A stretch of DNA of 64,000 nt, from assembly GCF_020783335.1 (NCBI RefSeq), contig NZ_CP086068.1:1736001-1800000 (forward strand). The letters run 5' to 3'. The notes beneath the pieces are model-generated. The model was given only the letters and a program-made list of their open reading frames with translations, had not been told where the DNA came from and ran no database searches. Positions within the stretch are counted from its first letter, which is position 1. Each line of letters begins with the position of its first letter. Origin of the DNA: Mucilaginibacter daejeonensis. GTDB taxonomy: Bacteria > Bacteroidota > Bacteroidia > Sphingobacteriales > Sphingobacteriaceae. Positions 1-10,040 of the stretch are shown here, in pieces. The position numbers were made by a program, and so were the translations under genes.

Positions 1-906
1 ATGTTACAGCCTACCTATAAGGATATATTGAACGTCACCTCATCTACCGAGTACATTATGATGAAGGTACGGGCCACCCGCCCCAACACAGAACCAAAAG
101 TGATCGACTTTGCGCAATCGCCAGGCTCGGCAGGCGCTAACGGGCAAATGAATCCTACACAGAATCACGTTGACCTGTACGAGATGACCAACGGCAGGGC
201 CATTACTGATCCTTCATCGGGCTATGATCCGCAAAAACCATATGCCAACCGCGATCCACGCATGACCTGGAACGTGATCTATAACGATGAAACTTACCAA
301 TCGCGCAAGATCGAGATGTGGTCGCAAACCAATGCAACTACAGGCGCGATCACCTACGGCCGTGATTACAATGCCAACAACATCATATACACGGCCACCC
401 GCTATTACTGCCGTAAAATGTGGCCCGAGGTCTACATCAACAAGGTTGCGGGTGCTACCTACATCAACTTCCTGTTCTTTAGGTATGCCGAGATATTGCT
501 GAACTACGCCGAGGCACAAAATGAGGCTGTTGGTCCGGATGCCAGCGTGTACGCGGCCATTAACCAGATCCGTGCCCGTGGCGATGTGAATATGCCTGCG
601 CTGCCTTCAGGCCTTACCCAGGCGCAAATGCGCGACCGCATCCGTAACGAACGTGCCGTGGAACTGGCCTTTGAGGATCACCGCTGGTATGACATCATGC
701 GCTGGAAAAAAGGTGTAGAGATCGTGGCTCAGCCAATATACGCCATGAACGTGGTGAAGAACGCCAACGGCAGCTTCACTTACACCAAAGTGCTGATGGC
801 CACCAACTACCAAAAGGTGTTCAAGGATTTTATGCACCGTTACCCGATCCCACGCTCAGAGATATACAAGAGCCAGGGCAAACTGATACAAAATCCGGGA
901 TGGTAG
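1..906 (+). CDS. SusD/RagB-like outer-membrane lipoprotein, 3' part
   Basis: This is the C-terminal 301 residues of a SusD-family glycan-binding protein that caps a SusC transporter on the cell surface. The open frame reaches the left window edge. SusD proteins normally have about 500-600 residues and an N-terminal lipobox, both missing here, so the ATG at position 1 is probably internal. Visible family hallmarks are the RYAEILLNYAEA helix (about residue 160), the RIRNERAVELAFEDHRWYDIMRW segment (about 215-240) and the NPGW ending. Its SusC partner should lie to the left of the window. The next SusC begins 44 nt downstream and has its own SusD, so two SusC/D pairs stand in tandem. Confidence 0.9.
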   Translation: MLQPTYKDILNVTSSTEYIMMKVRATRPNTEPKVIDFAQSPGSAGANGQMNPTQNHVDLYEMTNGRAITDPSSGYDPQKPYANRDPRMTWNVIYNDETYQSRKIEMWSQTNATTGAITYGRDYNANNIIYTATRYYCRKMWPEVYINKVAGATYINFLFFRYAEILLNYAEAQNEAVGPDASVYAAINQIRARGDVNMPALPSGLTQAQMRDRIRNERAVELAFEDHRWYDIMRWKKGVEIVAQPIYAMNVVKNANGSFTYTKVLMATNYQKVFKDFMHRYPIPRSEIYKSQGKLIQNPGW

Positions 907-950
907 GTCCCTCCGTCACAACAGGGATCACCTTATTAAATCAAGTAACG

Positions 951-3900
951 ATGAGATCGAACAGATACATTTACATCATATTCACGGTGCTTTGCTGCCT
1001 TATCGCGGGCGGCAGCGCCACCGCTCAAAAGCTCGATGAGCCGATCACCATATCGGGCAAGGTACTGGATGCACAAAAGCAGCCACTGGCCGGGGTGAGC
1101 GTGTTTAAACAGGAATCAAGGACCGCAGTACAAACAGCCGCCGATGGCACCTTTAGCTTACAGGCACTGCCTACCGAGCTGATCCTGTTCCAGTACAACG
1201 GCTACATCACCCAAACCAAAAGTGCGGGCGAACTGAACAAGACCGAAGTGATCATGCAGGCCGCACTGATCGATGCCGGCGATGACGACGATGTGTACAT
1301 TCCGTTTGGTGTACGCAAGAAGCGCCAGCTGACCGGTACCATCAGCACCGTAAAAGGCAGCCAATTACCGCAACTGCCATCCTCTACACTCAACAACGTA
1401 TTGGTAGGGCGTTTGGCCGGCTTGTACATCCAGCAAACAGATGTTGGCCCGGGTGCTGATGCCGCCACCTTTTTGATCCGTGGGCGGTCGTCATACAACA
1501 GCAACCAGGCGCCATTGATATTGGTGGATGGCGTACAGCGCAACTTTACCGATATGGACCTTAACGAGGTGGAAAGCGTGAGCGTTTTCAAGGATGCTGC
1601 CTCGCTGTCATGGTACGGCATGAACGGTGCTAACGGCATCATATCGGTACGTACTAAACGCGGCTCGGCTACCCGTACCCGCATTACCTTTGATGCGCAG
1701 GGCGGCGTACAAACACCAATGGACATCACCCGCCCGCTGGATGCTTACACTTACGCCAACTTATATAACGAGGCGCAGATCAACAGCGGTGGCAATGCCG
1801 TTTACGATCAAACCGCGTTAGATGCCTACCGCAACGGCACCGACCCGATCAAATACCCGAACAACAACTTTGTGGATCGCTTCATTAAAAAAGCGGCACC
1901 TACTCAGCGCTATGTGGCCACCATAAGCGGGGGCAATGCCTTTGCCAGGTACTTTACCATGATCAGCTATTTTAACCAGGATGGTCTGTACAAAGGCGCC
2001 AGTAACCCGGTGTATAATTCTAACAGCAACTTCAAGCGCTATAACTTCCGTACCAACCTGGACCTGCACGTGAACAAGAACCTGGATGTACAGGTGGATG
2101 TGGGCGGCCGTATCAATGACCTAAGGCACGCCGATGCCACCAATTCAACCATATTGGGATCTATCTATACCACCCCGGCCAATGCATACCCAGTATTGAA
2201 CCCTGATGGTTCGTTCGGCGGTACCTCGTTGTTCCGCACCAACCCTTTGGGTTTGCTGACCGCCGATGGCAACACTAACGACCTGACCCGCTTTTTACTG
2301 GCTACCCTTACTGCTAAACAAAAAGTTGGTTTCGTACCGGGTCTGTCTGTAAATGTGCTGTTCTCGTATGATATCCGCAGTAATTACACATCAGGCTACA
2401 GTCAGGACTTTGCCGTGTACGAGCCAGGCAGCACCGCGGGTACCTACAACTCTTTTGGCACGGCAGTGCCTTTGGCCTTCGCCAGCACCGATTTTAACAG
2501 CAACCTACGCAACAATGAGTTTTGGGGTGGTTTTGATTACGACCACAACTTCAATAAACACGGCATCAATTTTAGCACCCGCTATACCCGCAGCGTGATC
2601 GCTGCGCCAGGCTCGCTGGATGACAAGGCCGAAGGCTGGTCGAACCGGCTGACCTACAATTACAACCAGCGCTATTTTGTGGATCTGATCGGCAGCTATT
2701 CGGGTTCGCAGGTGTTCGCGCCGGGCAAACAGTGGGGATTCTTCCCGGCGGTATCAGCAGGGTGGATCATCTCTGACGAGAGCTTCCTGAAGGATGTGAA
2801 ATGGCTGAACTACTTCAAGCTCCGTGGTTCGTACGGTGTGGTAGGCAGCGATGTCTACAGTCTGGGCCGCCGTTACGCTTACAACAACTACTTTAGCCGC
2901 GGGCAGGCCGGTTTTATATTCGGTACCGGTTTCGCTGCCCCGGCTGCCACCACGCAGAACGCTTTGGCCAACCCTGACCTGACCTGGGAGAAGGCCAAAA
3001 AGACCAGCATCGGTTTCGATACCAAGTTCTTTGGACAGATGATCAGCCTGAGTGCCGACTACTTCCAGGAAAACCGCAGCGACCTGCTTACTAACGCCTT
3101 GACGCCAAGTATTATTGGCCAGTCGGTGATCCAGGTGAACGCCGGTAAGGCCCGCTACCGCGGCTTTGAGACGGAGCTGAACTTCTACAAAAAGATCGGC
3201 AAGGTGGCCGTGAACGTGTTCGGTAACTACACCTACCAAAAAAGCAAGGTGTTGGCCATCAACGAAGAGGCTGGTCTGCCGTCATATCAAAAGTCATTAG
3301 GACACAGCATCAGCAGTGTGATGCAGGTGAGCTCATCGGGTACTACCTATGTGAGCAACTTCCTGCAGGCCGACGGTATCTTCCAAAGCGATGCCGAAGT
3401 GGCGTCTTCACCGGTTCAGCGTTTTGCTGGCACGGTCAAAGCAGGCGATATCAAATACAAGGACATCAACGGCGATGGCGTGATCGATAACCTCGATTTC
3501 GTACGCACCGACTACAACTTCGTTCCTAAAGCTTATTATGGCTTTGGTGGCTCGGTCAAGTATTCCAATTTTGATGTGGCCTTTACCTTTCAGGGGACCA
3601 CCGGCCGTACCATCTCGATCAATAACATCGTGAACAGCGGTACCGCCAATAACGGCTACCTCAACCAGTTCAGCGTTGACCGTTGGACACCGGCTACCGC
3701 AGCAACAGCGCAGTTTCCGCGCCTGTTAGTGGCCGATCGCAACAACAATACCCAGAACTCCGATTTCTGGCTGCGTAACGGCGATTACCTGCGCCTTAAA
3801 CATGCCGAGTTGGGCTATACGCTTCCGCTGAACTGGGTGAGCAAGATCAAACTGTCGTCAGCACGCATTTACCTGAGCGGTTTTAACCTGCTCACTTTTG

Positions 3901-4007
3901 ATAAGCTCGATGGACTGAACATCGATCCGGAGATGCCGCAGTCGGGCTATGTGTTCGCTTACCCCAACCTGCGCACTTACTCACTGGGCCTAAACGTGAA
4001 ATTTTAA
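951..4007 (+). CDS. SusC/RagA-family TonB-dependent outer-membrane receptor (xylan-type PUL)
   Basis: Outer-membrane beta-barrel that imports oligosaccharides captured by its SusD partner, powered by TonB. The chosen ATG at 951 gives a clear signal peptide (MRSNRYIYIIF to SATAQ). The frame is open from an ATG at 900, but that would add 17 residues ahead of the signal and overlap the preceding stop. After cleavage come a carboxypeptidase-regulatory-like domain (about residues 30-110), a plug with the LVDGVQRNFTDMDLNEVESVSVFKDAASLSWYG-type signature split over about 185-215, and a long barrel ending in aromatic F. Length (1018 aa) is normal. The SusD gene starts 21 nt downstream. The enzymes that follow point to xylan oligosaccharides as cargo, which is inference from context. 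Confidence 0.95.
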   Translation: MRSNRYIYIIFTVLCCLIAGGSATAQKLDEPITISGKVLDAQKQPLAGVSVFKQESRTAVQTAADGTFSLQALPTELILFQYNGYITQTKSAGELNKTEVIMQAALIDAGDDDDVYIPFGVRKKRQLTGTISTVKGSQLPQLPSSTLNNVLVGRLAGLYIQQTDVGPGADAATFLIRGRSSYNSNQAPLILVDGVQRNFTDMDLNEVESVSVFKDAASLSWYGMNGANGIISVRTKRGSATRTRITFDAQGGVQTPMDITRPLDAYTYANLYNEAQINSGGNAVYDQTALDAYRNGTDPIKYPNNNFVDRFIKKAAPTQRYVATISGGNAFARYFTMISYFNQDGLYKGASNPVYNSNSNFKRYNFRTNLDLHVNKNLDVQVDVGGRINDLRHADATNSTILGSIYTTPANAYPVLNPDGSFGGTSLFRTNPLGLLTADGNTNDLTRFLLATLTAKQKVGFVPGLSVNVLFSYDIRSNYTSGYSQDFAVYEPGSTAGTYNSFGTAVPLAFASTDFNSNLRNNEFWGGFDYDHNFNKHGINFSTRYTRSVIAAPGSLDDKAEGWSNRLTYNYNQRYFVDLIGSYSGSQVFAPGKQWGFFPAVSAGWIISDESFLKDVKWLNYFKLRGSYGVVGSDVYSLGRRYAYNNYFSRGQAGFIFGTGFAAPAATTQNALANPDLTWEKAKKTSIGFDTKFFGQMISLSADYFQENRSDLLTNALTPSIIGQSVIQVNAGKARYRGFETELNFYKKIGKVAVNVFGNYTYQKSKVLAINEEAGLPSYQKSLGHSISSVMQVSSSGTTYVSNFLQADGIFQSDAEVASSPVQRFAGTVKAGDIKYKDINGDGVIDNLDFVRTDYNFVPKAYYGFGGSVKYSNFDVAFTFQGTTGRTISINNIVNSGTANNGYLNQFSVDRWTPATAATAQFPRLLVADRNNNTQNSDFWLRNGDYLRLKHAELGYTLPLNWVSKIKLSSARIYLSGFNLLTFDKLDGLNIDPEMPQSGYVFAYPNLRTYSLGLNVKF

Positions 4008-4028
4008 CCGTACCATACTTTGAACATC

Positions 4029-5744
4029 ATGAAAAGTACTACATACTTCATTTATACAGCAGCCATGCTGGTGATAACCATTGCGGGCGGTTGCAAAAAA
4101 TACCTTGATGACGGCAGCGTTACCGAAGGCCCCATCACCGAGCAACAGGTTTGGGCCAATAACGATTACGCCCGCGGCGTGCTCTACAGCGCGTACAATG
4201 CCGTGCAAGACCGCTACGACATCGACGATAACGGCGCCATGCAGGCATCAGCTACCGACGAGGCCGTTAACTCGAACCTGAATTCGAACATCTACACCTT
4301 CACCAACGGCACCTGGAGCCCGTTCCGTACGGTGGATGATGTGTACAGTGCTATGTATACCGGCTTGCGTCGTGCTAACCTGTTCCTGGCTAACGTGGAT
4401 GGCAGCAATGTGGTGAGCGTACCCTCTGAATTAAGCACTACCACCACTTTTGATTCTACCCTGGTCGGCCAAAAGGCCAGGCTGAAAGGGGAGGCGTTCT
4501 TTCTACGAGCTTACTTCCATTTTGAGTTGCTGGAGCGTTATGGCCGCATCGTGCTGGCTACTAAAGTGCTGAGCACCGATGAAGAACTCAACCTACCACG
4601 CGCCAGCTTCGACGAGGCCGTTAACCGCATTTTGTTGGATTGCGATTCGGCCATACAACGCTTACCCGCTTGGACCAACTCATGGTCAAACAGTAACAAA
4701 GGCCGTGCAACGCAAACCGCTGCTATGGCGCTTAAGTCGCGCTTGTTGTTATACGCTGCAAGTCCGCAATATAACCCAAGCGGTGATGCGGTCAAATGGC
4801 AGGCGGCAGCCAATGCAGCCAAGGCGCTTATCGATCGTAACCTGCACTCGTTGAGTACCTCATATGCCAACGTGTTCTTGTTCGGTACGGCACCATACAA
4901 CTCGGAGGTGATCTTTTCGGGCCAGCCTAGCAGCCGTAACGACATCGAGCAAAATAATGCTCCGGTAAGTTATGATGGGGCCTTAGGCCGTACCAACCCC
5001 ACACAGGAAATGGTAGATGCCTTTGAGATGCGTACCACCGGCAGGCCTATCAGCGATCCGCTATCAGGCTACAGCGCTACCGCGCCATATACCAACCGTG
5101 ACCCACGTTTCGACCTGGTGATCCACTACAATGGCAAGACCTATAAAAGCAAGACCATCGATACTTATATAGGTGGTAAGGATGGCATAGGCGCCAACGT
5201 GAACGCTACCAAAACAGGCTATTACATGCGTAAGTTCTTTAACGATGGTGTGACCTGGAATCAGCAAAGCAACACCAGTTCGCGCCGTCCGTGGGTGATC
5301 TTTCGCTATGCCGAAACGCTGCTGAACTATGCCGAGGCTCTTAATGAGGTGGCCGGACCTACCGCTGATGTGTTACGCAGTGTGAACCTGGTACGCCAGC
5401 GTACCGGCGTGGCATTACCGGCATTGCAGATCACTAATCCTGCCGGCAACGGCTACGTACAGCCCACGAAAGAAGCCATGCGTGAGCGCATCCGCAACGA
5501 GCGCCGCGTGGAGCTATGCTTTGAAGGCCACCGCTTTTTTGATGTACGCCGCTGGAAAGAAGGTGCACGCTTTTTCAATGTACCGGTAACCGGTATGCGC
5601 ATTACCCGCAACACCAACGGTACATTCAATTACGAGCGTTTCCAGGTGCAGAATCGAGTATTTGCCGATAAGAACTACCTGTACCCGATATCACAAAGCG
5701 AATTGAACCGGGCACCGTCACTGGGACAAAACCCGGGTTATTGA
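4029..5744 (+). CDS. SusD/RagB-like outer-membrane lipoprotein
   Basis: Surface glycan-binding partner of the preceding SusC. The frame opens at a TTG (4020), but the ATG at 4029 gives a clean lipoprotein signal ending IAGGC-KK, so it is preferred. The protein has 571 residues with the expected SusD features: an LKGEAFFLRAYFHFELLERYG helix around residue 155, a FRYAETLLNYAEALNEV motif near 430, RIRNERRVELCFEGHRFFDVRRW near 490, and a QNPGY end. It is followed by a strong GC-rich hairpin before the hydrolase genes, which may lower expression of the enzymes relative to the SusC/D pair. Confidence 0.95.
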   Translation: MKSTTYFIYTAAMLVITIAGGCKKYLDDGSVTEGPITEQQVWANNDYARGVLYSAYNAVQDRYDIDDNGAMQASATDEAVNSNLNSNIYTFTNGTWSPFRTVDDVYSAMYTGLRRANLFLANVDGSNVVSVPSELSTTTTFDSTLVGQKARLKGEAFFLRAYFHFELLERYGRIVLATKVLSTDEELNLPRASFDEAVNRILLDCDSAIQRLPAWTNSWSNSNKGRATQTAAMALKSRLLLYAASPQYNPSGDAVKWQAAANAAKALIDRNLHSLSTSYANVFLFGTAPYNSEVIFSGQPSSRNDIEQNNAPVSYDGALGRTNPTQEMVDAFEMRTTGRPISDPLSGYSATAPYTNRDPRFDLVIHYNGKTYKSKTIDTYIGGKDGIGANVNATKTGYYMRKFFNDGVTWNQQSNTSSRRPWVIFRYAETLLNYAEALNEVAGPTADVLRSVNLVRQRTGVALPALQITNPAGNGYVQPTKEAMRERIRNERRVELCFEGHRFFDVRRWKEGARFFNVPVTGMRITRNTNGTFNYERFQVQNRVFADKNYLYPISQSELNRAPSLGQNPGY

Positions 5745-5753
5745 TACTAAACC

Positions 5754-5778
5754 GCCCGGCCGGCACCACCGGCCGGGC
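5754..5778 (+). terminator. GC-rich intercistronic hairpin after SusD, no U-tract
   Basis: A perfect 10-bp stem (GCCCGGCCGG at 5754-5763 pairing with CCGGCCGGGC at 5769-5778) with a 5-nt loop sits between susD and the GH2 gene. No run of T follows, so it is not a classical intrinsic terminator. It more likely attenuates transcription or protects the upstream mRNA 3' end. Confidence 0.55.
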
Positions 5779-5799
5779 ATTATACGAATACCAAATCAT

Positions 5800-7623
5800 A
5801 TGCAAAGATCACGTCTGCTTATTATTCTACTGCTAACTGTTGTTACCAACGCGTTCGCCCAGGCGCCGCTTATCCAGAACATTCAAGGGCGAAAACTGCT
5901 GAGCCTCAACGGTCGCTGGAACTACATTGTTGACCCTTACGAGAACGGCTTTTACGATTATCGGCACGAGGCCTTTGATGCCTCGGCATCAGGTACCGGC
6001 GGTTTTTACGACGACAAAAAACCAAAGGACAAAGGCGAGTTGCTGGAGTACGACTTTGAATACGCGCCTACCATGAACGTACCGGGCGATTGGAACTCTC
6101 AGGCCGAAAAGCTGGAGATGTACGAGGGAACGGTATGGCTGCGCCGCAAGTTCAATGCTGATCCGCAAAGCGGCAAACGCTACGTGCTGTATTTCGGTGC
6201 GGTCAACTACGAGTCGCACGTGTACCTGAATGGTAAAAAGCTGGGCATCCACAAGGGTGGTTTCAACCCGTTCCAGTTCGAGGTGACAGGCAAACTCAGA
6301 GCGGGGGAGAACAGCATCGTGGTCAAGGCCGATAATACCCGCCACCAGGATGAGATACCTACCATCAATACTGATTGGTGGAACTATGGCGGTATCACCC
6401 GTGATGTGTTCGTGGCAGAGATGCCGGGCACTTACATTGCTGATTACAAAGTACAGCTGGCCAAAGGCGATGCCGGCCGTATTGAAGGTTATGTGCAGTT
6501 GAACGGCAAAGACCTTTCGCAGCAAGTGACCCTCAACATTGCCGAGGCCGGTATAAAGACCACCGTCAAGACCGATGCCAGCGGCAAGGCGCTGATCAGT
6601 ATCCCGGTTAAAAAGCTAAAATATTGGTCGCCCGAGGAGCCTAAACTTTACAGCGTGAACATTAGCGCCGGTACCGACGCCGTGACCGATAAGATCGGCT
6701 TCCGTACCATCCAGGTAAAAGGTACCGACATTCTATTGAACGGCAAGTCGGTGTTCCTGAGAGGGATATCCATACACGATGAGAACCCACTGCTTAAAGG
6801 CCGCAACCGCTCTACCGGTGATCTGCGTATGCTGCTTACCTGGGCTAAAGAACTGAACTGTAACTACGTAAGGCTGGCGCACTACCAACACAATGAGGAA
6901 ATGATACGCCTCGCCGATGAAATGGGCCTGATGGTTTGGGCGGAGGTGCCGGTATACTGGACCATCTCGTGGCAAAACCCTGCCACCTTTCAAAATGCCC
7001 AGGGCCAGCTTACTGATCTGATCACCCGCGATGTGAACCGCGCCGCCGTGATCGTATGGTCTATCGGTAATGAGACACCGGTGAGTGAGCCCCGCCTTAA
7101 ATTCATGGGCGATCTGGCCGCTAAGGCGCACAGTCTGGATGATACGCGTTTGGTATCGGCCGCACTGGAGGTTCACCGCAAAGGCAACGAGGCCATTGTT
7201 GATGACCCACTGGGCGAAAAGCTTGACCTCGTTAGCTTCAATGAATATGCCGGTTGGTATTGGGGCGGCGACCCATCGGGCATCACCAAGTACAACTTCA
7301 ACATTAAATACAAAAAGCCGGTAGTGATCACCGAGTTCGGGGGCGATGCTTTGGCCGGTTACCATGCCGATGCCAATACCCGTTGGAGCGAGGAGTACCA
7401 GGAAGCCCTTTTCAAGAACCAGATCGCTATGCTGGGTAAGGTAAGCGCACTGCGCGGCATGACCCCATGGATCCTGGCCGATTTCCGCTCGCCACGCCGC
7501 CAGCACCCGGTGTACCAAAATTTCTGGAACCGTAAGGGCCTGGTATCTGAGACGGGTAAAAAGAAGATGGCCTTTTGGGTGCTCAAGAACTTTTACGACG
7601 AGGTTCAAAAGAAATATCAATAA
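5800..7623 (+). CDS. Glycoside hydrolase family 2 enzyme (beta-glucuronidase/beta-galactosidase-like)
   Basis: Exo-acting retaining beta-glycosidase, secreted to the periplasm: signal peptide of about 20 residues ending NAFAQ. A jelly-roll sugar-binding domain (about 30-210, with GDWNSQ and NYGGITRDV signatures) is followed by an Ig-like domain (about 215-310) and a TIM barrel (about 315-600). The acid/base is Glu425 in IGNETP and the nucleophile is Glu512 in ITEFGG, both in the usual GH2 positions. At 607 residues it is a short GH2, close to beta-glucuronidases. Its place just ahead of two GH10 xylanases suggests removal of side-chain uronic acid or galactose from xylan fragments, but the substrate cannot be read from sequence. 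Confidence 0.88.
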   Translation: MQRSRLLIILLLTVVTNAFAQAPLIQNIQGRKLLSLNGRWNYIVDPYENGFYDYRHEAFDASASGTGGFYDDKKPKDKGELLEYDFEYAPTMNVPGDWNSQAEKLEMYEGTVWLRRKFNADPQSGKRYVLYFGAVNYESHVYLNGKKLGIHKGGFNPFQFEVTGKLRAGENSIVVKADNTRHQDEIPTINTDWWNYGGITRDVFVAEMPGTYIADYKVQLAKGDAGRIEGYVQLNGKDLSQQVTLNIAEAGIKTTVKTDASGKALISIPVKKLKYWSPEEPKLYSVNISAGTDAVTDKIGFRTIQVKGTDILLNGKSVFLRGISIHDENPLLKGRNRSTGDLRMLLTWAKELNCNYVRLAHYQHNEEMIRLADEMGLMVWAEVPVYWTISWQNPATFQNAQGQLTDLITRDVNRAAVIVWSIGNETPVSEPRLKFMGDLAAKAHSLDDTRLVSAALEVHRKGNEAIVDDPLGEKLDLVSFNEYAGWYWGGDPSGITKYNFNIKYKKPVVITEFGGDALAGYHADANTRWSEEYQEALFKNQIAMLGKVSALRGMTPWILADFRSPRRQHPVYQNFWNRKGLVSETGKKKMAFWVLKNFYDEVQKKYQ

Positions 7624-7699
7624 ACCAGGCATTTGCGCCCTTGATAGCTGGCCTCACCGGTCGGCTACCAGGCACACGTGCGATCATCCATTCAAGCTG

Positions 7700-8788
7700 A
7701 TGAAAAAAAATATCTTGTTGGTGGCCATCCTGTCAAGCTCGATGGTATGTGCCTGTTCAAAGCATGGGGCTACCACTGACCCTAACCCGCAGCCTCCTGT
7801 GGTGACGTCGCCCCCGGTGACCACCGAGGGAAGCTTACGAACGGCCATGCCATTCCCATTTGGTGCGGCGGTCAATATCAGCTTGCTCAAAAGCAATGCC
7901 AGTTACAGGGCCGTAGTGGTAAAGGAGTTCAATAGCCTTACAGCCGAGAACGCCATGAAGGCATCCGCCCTCCATCCGCAGCAAACCACTTTTGACTGGA
8001 CCGACGCTGATTACCTGGTAGACTTTGCCCGGCAGAACGACAAGCGCATCCATGGCCACACGCTGATCTGGTATAAATCATTACCGTCATGGATCACCAA
8101 TTTTCAGGGTGATGCAGCAGCTTGGGAAAGCGTGTTCAAAACGCACATCCAAACTATCGTAAGCCACTTTAAAGGCAAGGTGACGTCGTGGGATGTGGTG
8201 AACGAGGCCTTTGAAGATGACGGAACCTTACGCAATAGCATTTGGTTACAAAAATTAGGTAACGACTACATAGCCCGTGCCTTTCAATATGCCCATGAGG
8301 CCGACCCTGACGCCCAGTTGTTCTACAATGATTACGGCAACGAGTATGGCCCCACCAAACGCACGGCCATCCTGAACCTGGTGAATAACCTTAAGAGTCG
8401 CGGCATACCGATCAACGGTATAGGTATGCAAATGCACACCCGCTACAACATGACCGAAAGTAACTGGACCACGGCCATTAATACGGCAGCACAGACCGGC
8501 CTCAAGGTGCATATCTCTGAACTGGACATTGCCATGAACCCTGACAATGACCAAAACCTGACCTTTACAGCGGCGCTGGCCAATACACAGGCACAAAAGT
8601 ACCTGTACATCGTAAAGGCTTATAATGCCATACCAAAGGCACAACAATTCGGTATCACTACCTGGAACGTGAGCGATGCCGATACCTGGATCACAGGCAA
8701 CTATAACCGGCCCGACTGGCCCTTGCCTTTTGACAAGAATTATAACCGCAAGCCAGCGTACCAGGGAATTTTAGATGGGGTGAAATGA
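7700..8788 (+). CDS. Endo-1,4-beta-xylanase, GH10
   Basis: Cleaves internal beta-1,4 bonds of xylan with retention of configuration. The N-terminus MKKNILLVAILSSSMVCAC-SK looks like a lipoprotein signal with a somewhat atypical lipobox, followed by a Pro/Thr-rich linker (about 25-45), so surface or periplasmic membrane attachment is likely. The GH10 barrel fills the rest. The acid/base Glu169 lies in WDVVNEA and the nucleophile Glu274 in HISELD. The family signature TAENAMK and the HGHTLIWY segment are intact. The 362-residue length is normal for a single-domain GH10, and no carbohydrate-binding module is inserted. A second GH10 follows 31 nt downstream. Confidence 0.96.
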   Translation: MKKNILLVAILSSSMVCACSKHGATTDPNPQPPVVTSPPVTTEGSLRTAMPFPFGAAVNISLLKSNASYRAVVVKEFNSLTAENAMKASALHPQQTTFDWTDADYLVDFARQNDKRIHGHTLIWYKSLPSWITNFQGDAAAWESVFKTHIQTIVSHFKGKVTSWDVVNEAFEDDGTLRNSIWLQKLGNDYIARAFQYAHEADPDAQLFYNDYGNEYGPTKRTAILNLVNNLKSRGIPINGIGMQMHTRYNMTESNWTTAINTAAQTGLKVHISELDIAMNPDNDQNLTFTAALANTQAQKYLYIVKAYNAIPKAQQFGITTWNVSDADTWITGNYNRPDWPLPFDKNYNRKPAYQGILDGVK

Positions 8789-8819
8789 GAAGCTAACCAT
8801 TAAAACCAATATACCTGTT

Positions 8820-10025
8820 ATGAGAAATGTATCATTGACCTTAGTTGCTGTATGCATGGCGGTGGGCGCCTGCAAAACAGACAAACTGGATCAGCCTGTA
8901 CCCGGTAACGCCGCTGACACCAAAACAGCCCTTGCCGATACGATGAAGATCCTCAAGACCGCCAACGCCAACATACCTATAGGTGCGGCGGTAAGTTCGT
9001 CGTTACTATCATCGGTTGGGTCGGCCTACCGCGAAACGGTCAAGAGGCATTACAATGCCATCACTGCCGAGAACGACATGAAGATGAACGCGCTAAACAC
9101 CTCAAAGTATGTGTGGAACTTTGCGGCCAAAAGCACCATCCCGCAATTTGCCAAGGACTTTGCTTTTGACCGTATCCATGGTCACGTATTAGTGTGGCAC
9201 CGGGCCTTACCATCGCATGTTACGGCCATTTGGACGGCCAGCGCATCGGCCACGCAAAAGCGGGATACGCTGGATAATATGATGCGCCGCCACATCACCA
9301 ACACCGTTGCTTACTATAGCAACAACTTTTTAGATGCCAGTGGTAAACCGTTGGTCAGATCTTGGGACGTGGTGAACGAGGCTTATGATGATTCAGGTGT
9401 ACTACGCACCGGCAACGCCGCCGAAGGCAGTATCTGGATGAACTATATGGGCGAGGACTACATTGAAAAAGCGTTCCGTTATGCCCGCCAGGCGGCCAAT
9501 GCCAATGGCAACACCGACCTGAAGCTATTCTACAACGATTATGGTCATGATTACAGCAGCAGCAAGCGCAACGCCATATACAACAAGGTGAACGCACTAA
9601 AATTACTTACCGAAGGTGGTAAACCTATTATTGATGGGGTGGCCATGCAAATGCACATCCGCTACAATACGCCTAAAGCCAATGTGGAGGACGCCATCTT
9701 AAAAATGAAACAGACCGGTCTTAAGGTGTTCATCTCCGAACTGGATATCAACCTGCGCACCGCAAGCGACCAATCTGCCGGTACGGTATTGTCGGCATCA
9801 GATATCGCCACGCGTGAGCTTTTGCAAAAGCAGTTGTATAAGGACGTAGTGGAGATATACACCCGCATAGTGCCGGTGAACCAGCGCTGGGGCATCACAC
9901 TTTGGAACGTGGGTGATGGCGATTCGGCCTGGGGCGATGATGCTAAGGCTTGCTTATACGATCTGAACTATACGCGCAAGACCAATTTTTATTACTTCTA
10001 TGATGGCTTACAGATCAGGCCATAA
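8820..10025 (+). CDS. Endo-1,4-beta-xylanase, GH10 (second copy)
   Basis: Second lipoprotein xylanase in tandem; lipobox AVGAC at about residue 18. The catalytic barrel carries TAENDMKMNAL, HGHVLVWHRALPSHV, acid/base Glu187 in WDVVNEA and nucleophile Glu307 in FISELD. It is clearly diverged from the upstream copy (401 versus 362 residues, with extra loop sequence around 225-265), so it is an old duplication or independent recruitment rather than a recent copy. The two enzymes may differ in tolerance for xylan side chains. The GH3 gene follows 15 nt downstream, consistent with one operon. Confidence 0.96.
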   Translation: MRNVSLTLVAVCMAVGACKTDKLDQPVPGNAADTKTALADTMKILKTANANIPIGAAVSSSLLSSVGSAYRETVKRHYNAITAENDMKMNALNTSKYVWNFAAKSTIPQFAKDFAFDRIHGHVLVWHRALPSHVTAIWTASASATQKRDTLDNMMRRHITNTVAYYSNNFLDASGKPLVRSWDVVNEAYDDSGVLRTGNAAEGSIWMNYMGEDYIEKAFRYARQAANANGNTDLKLFYNDYGHDYSSSKRNAIYNKVNALKLLTEGGKPIIDGVAMQMHIRYNTPKANVEDAILKMKQTGLKVFISELDINLRTASDQSAGTVLSASDIATRELLQKQLYKDVVEIYTRIVPVNQRWGITLWNVGDGDSAWGDDAKACLYDLNYTRKTNFYYFYDGLQIRP

Positions 10026-10040
10026 TATCTGACACATTTT

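Noticed and set aside
6733..7632. 299-codon minus-strand frame inside the GH2 gene
   Set aside because: Antisense to conserved GH2 catalytic sequence, no domain, no start context.
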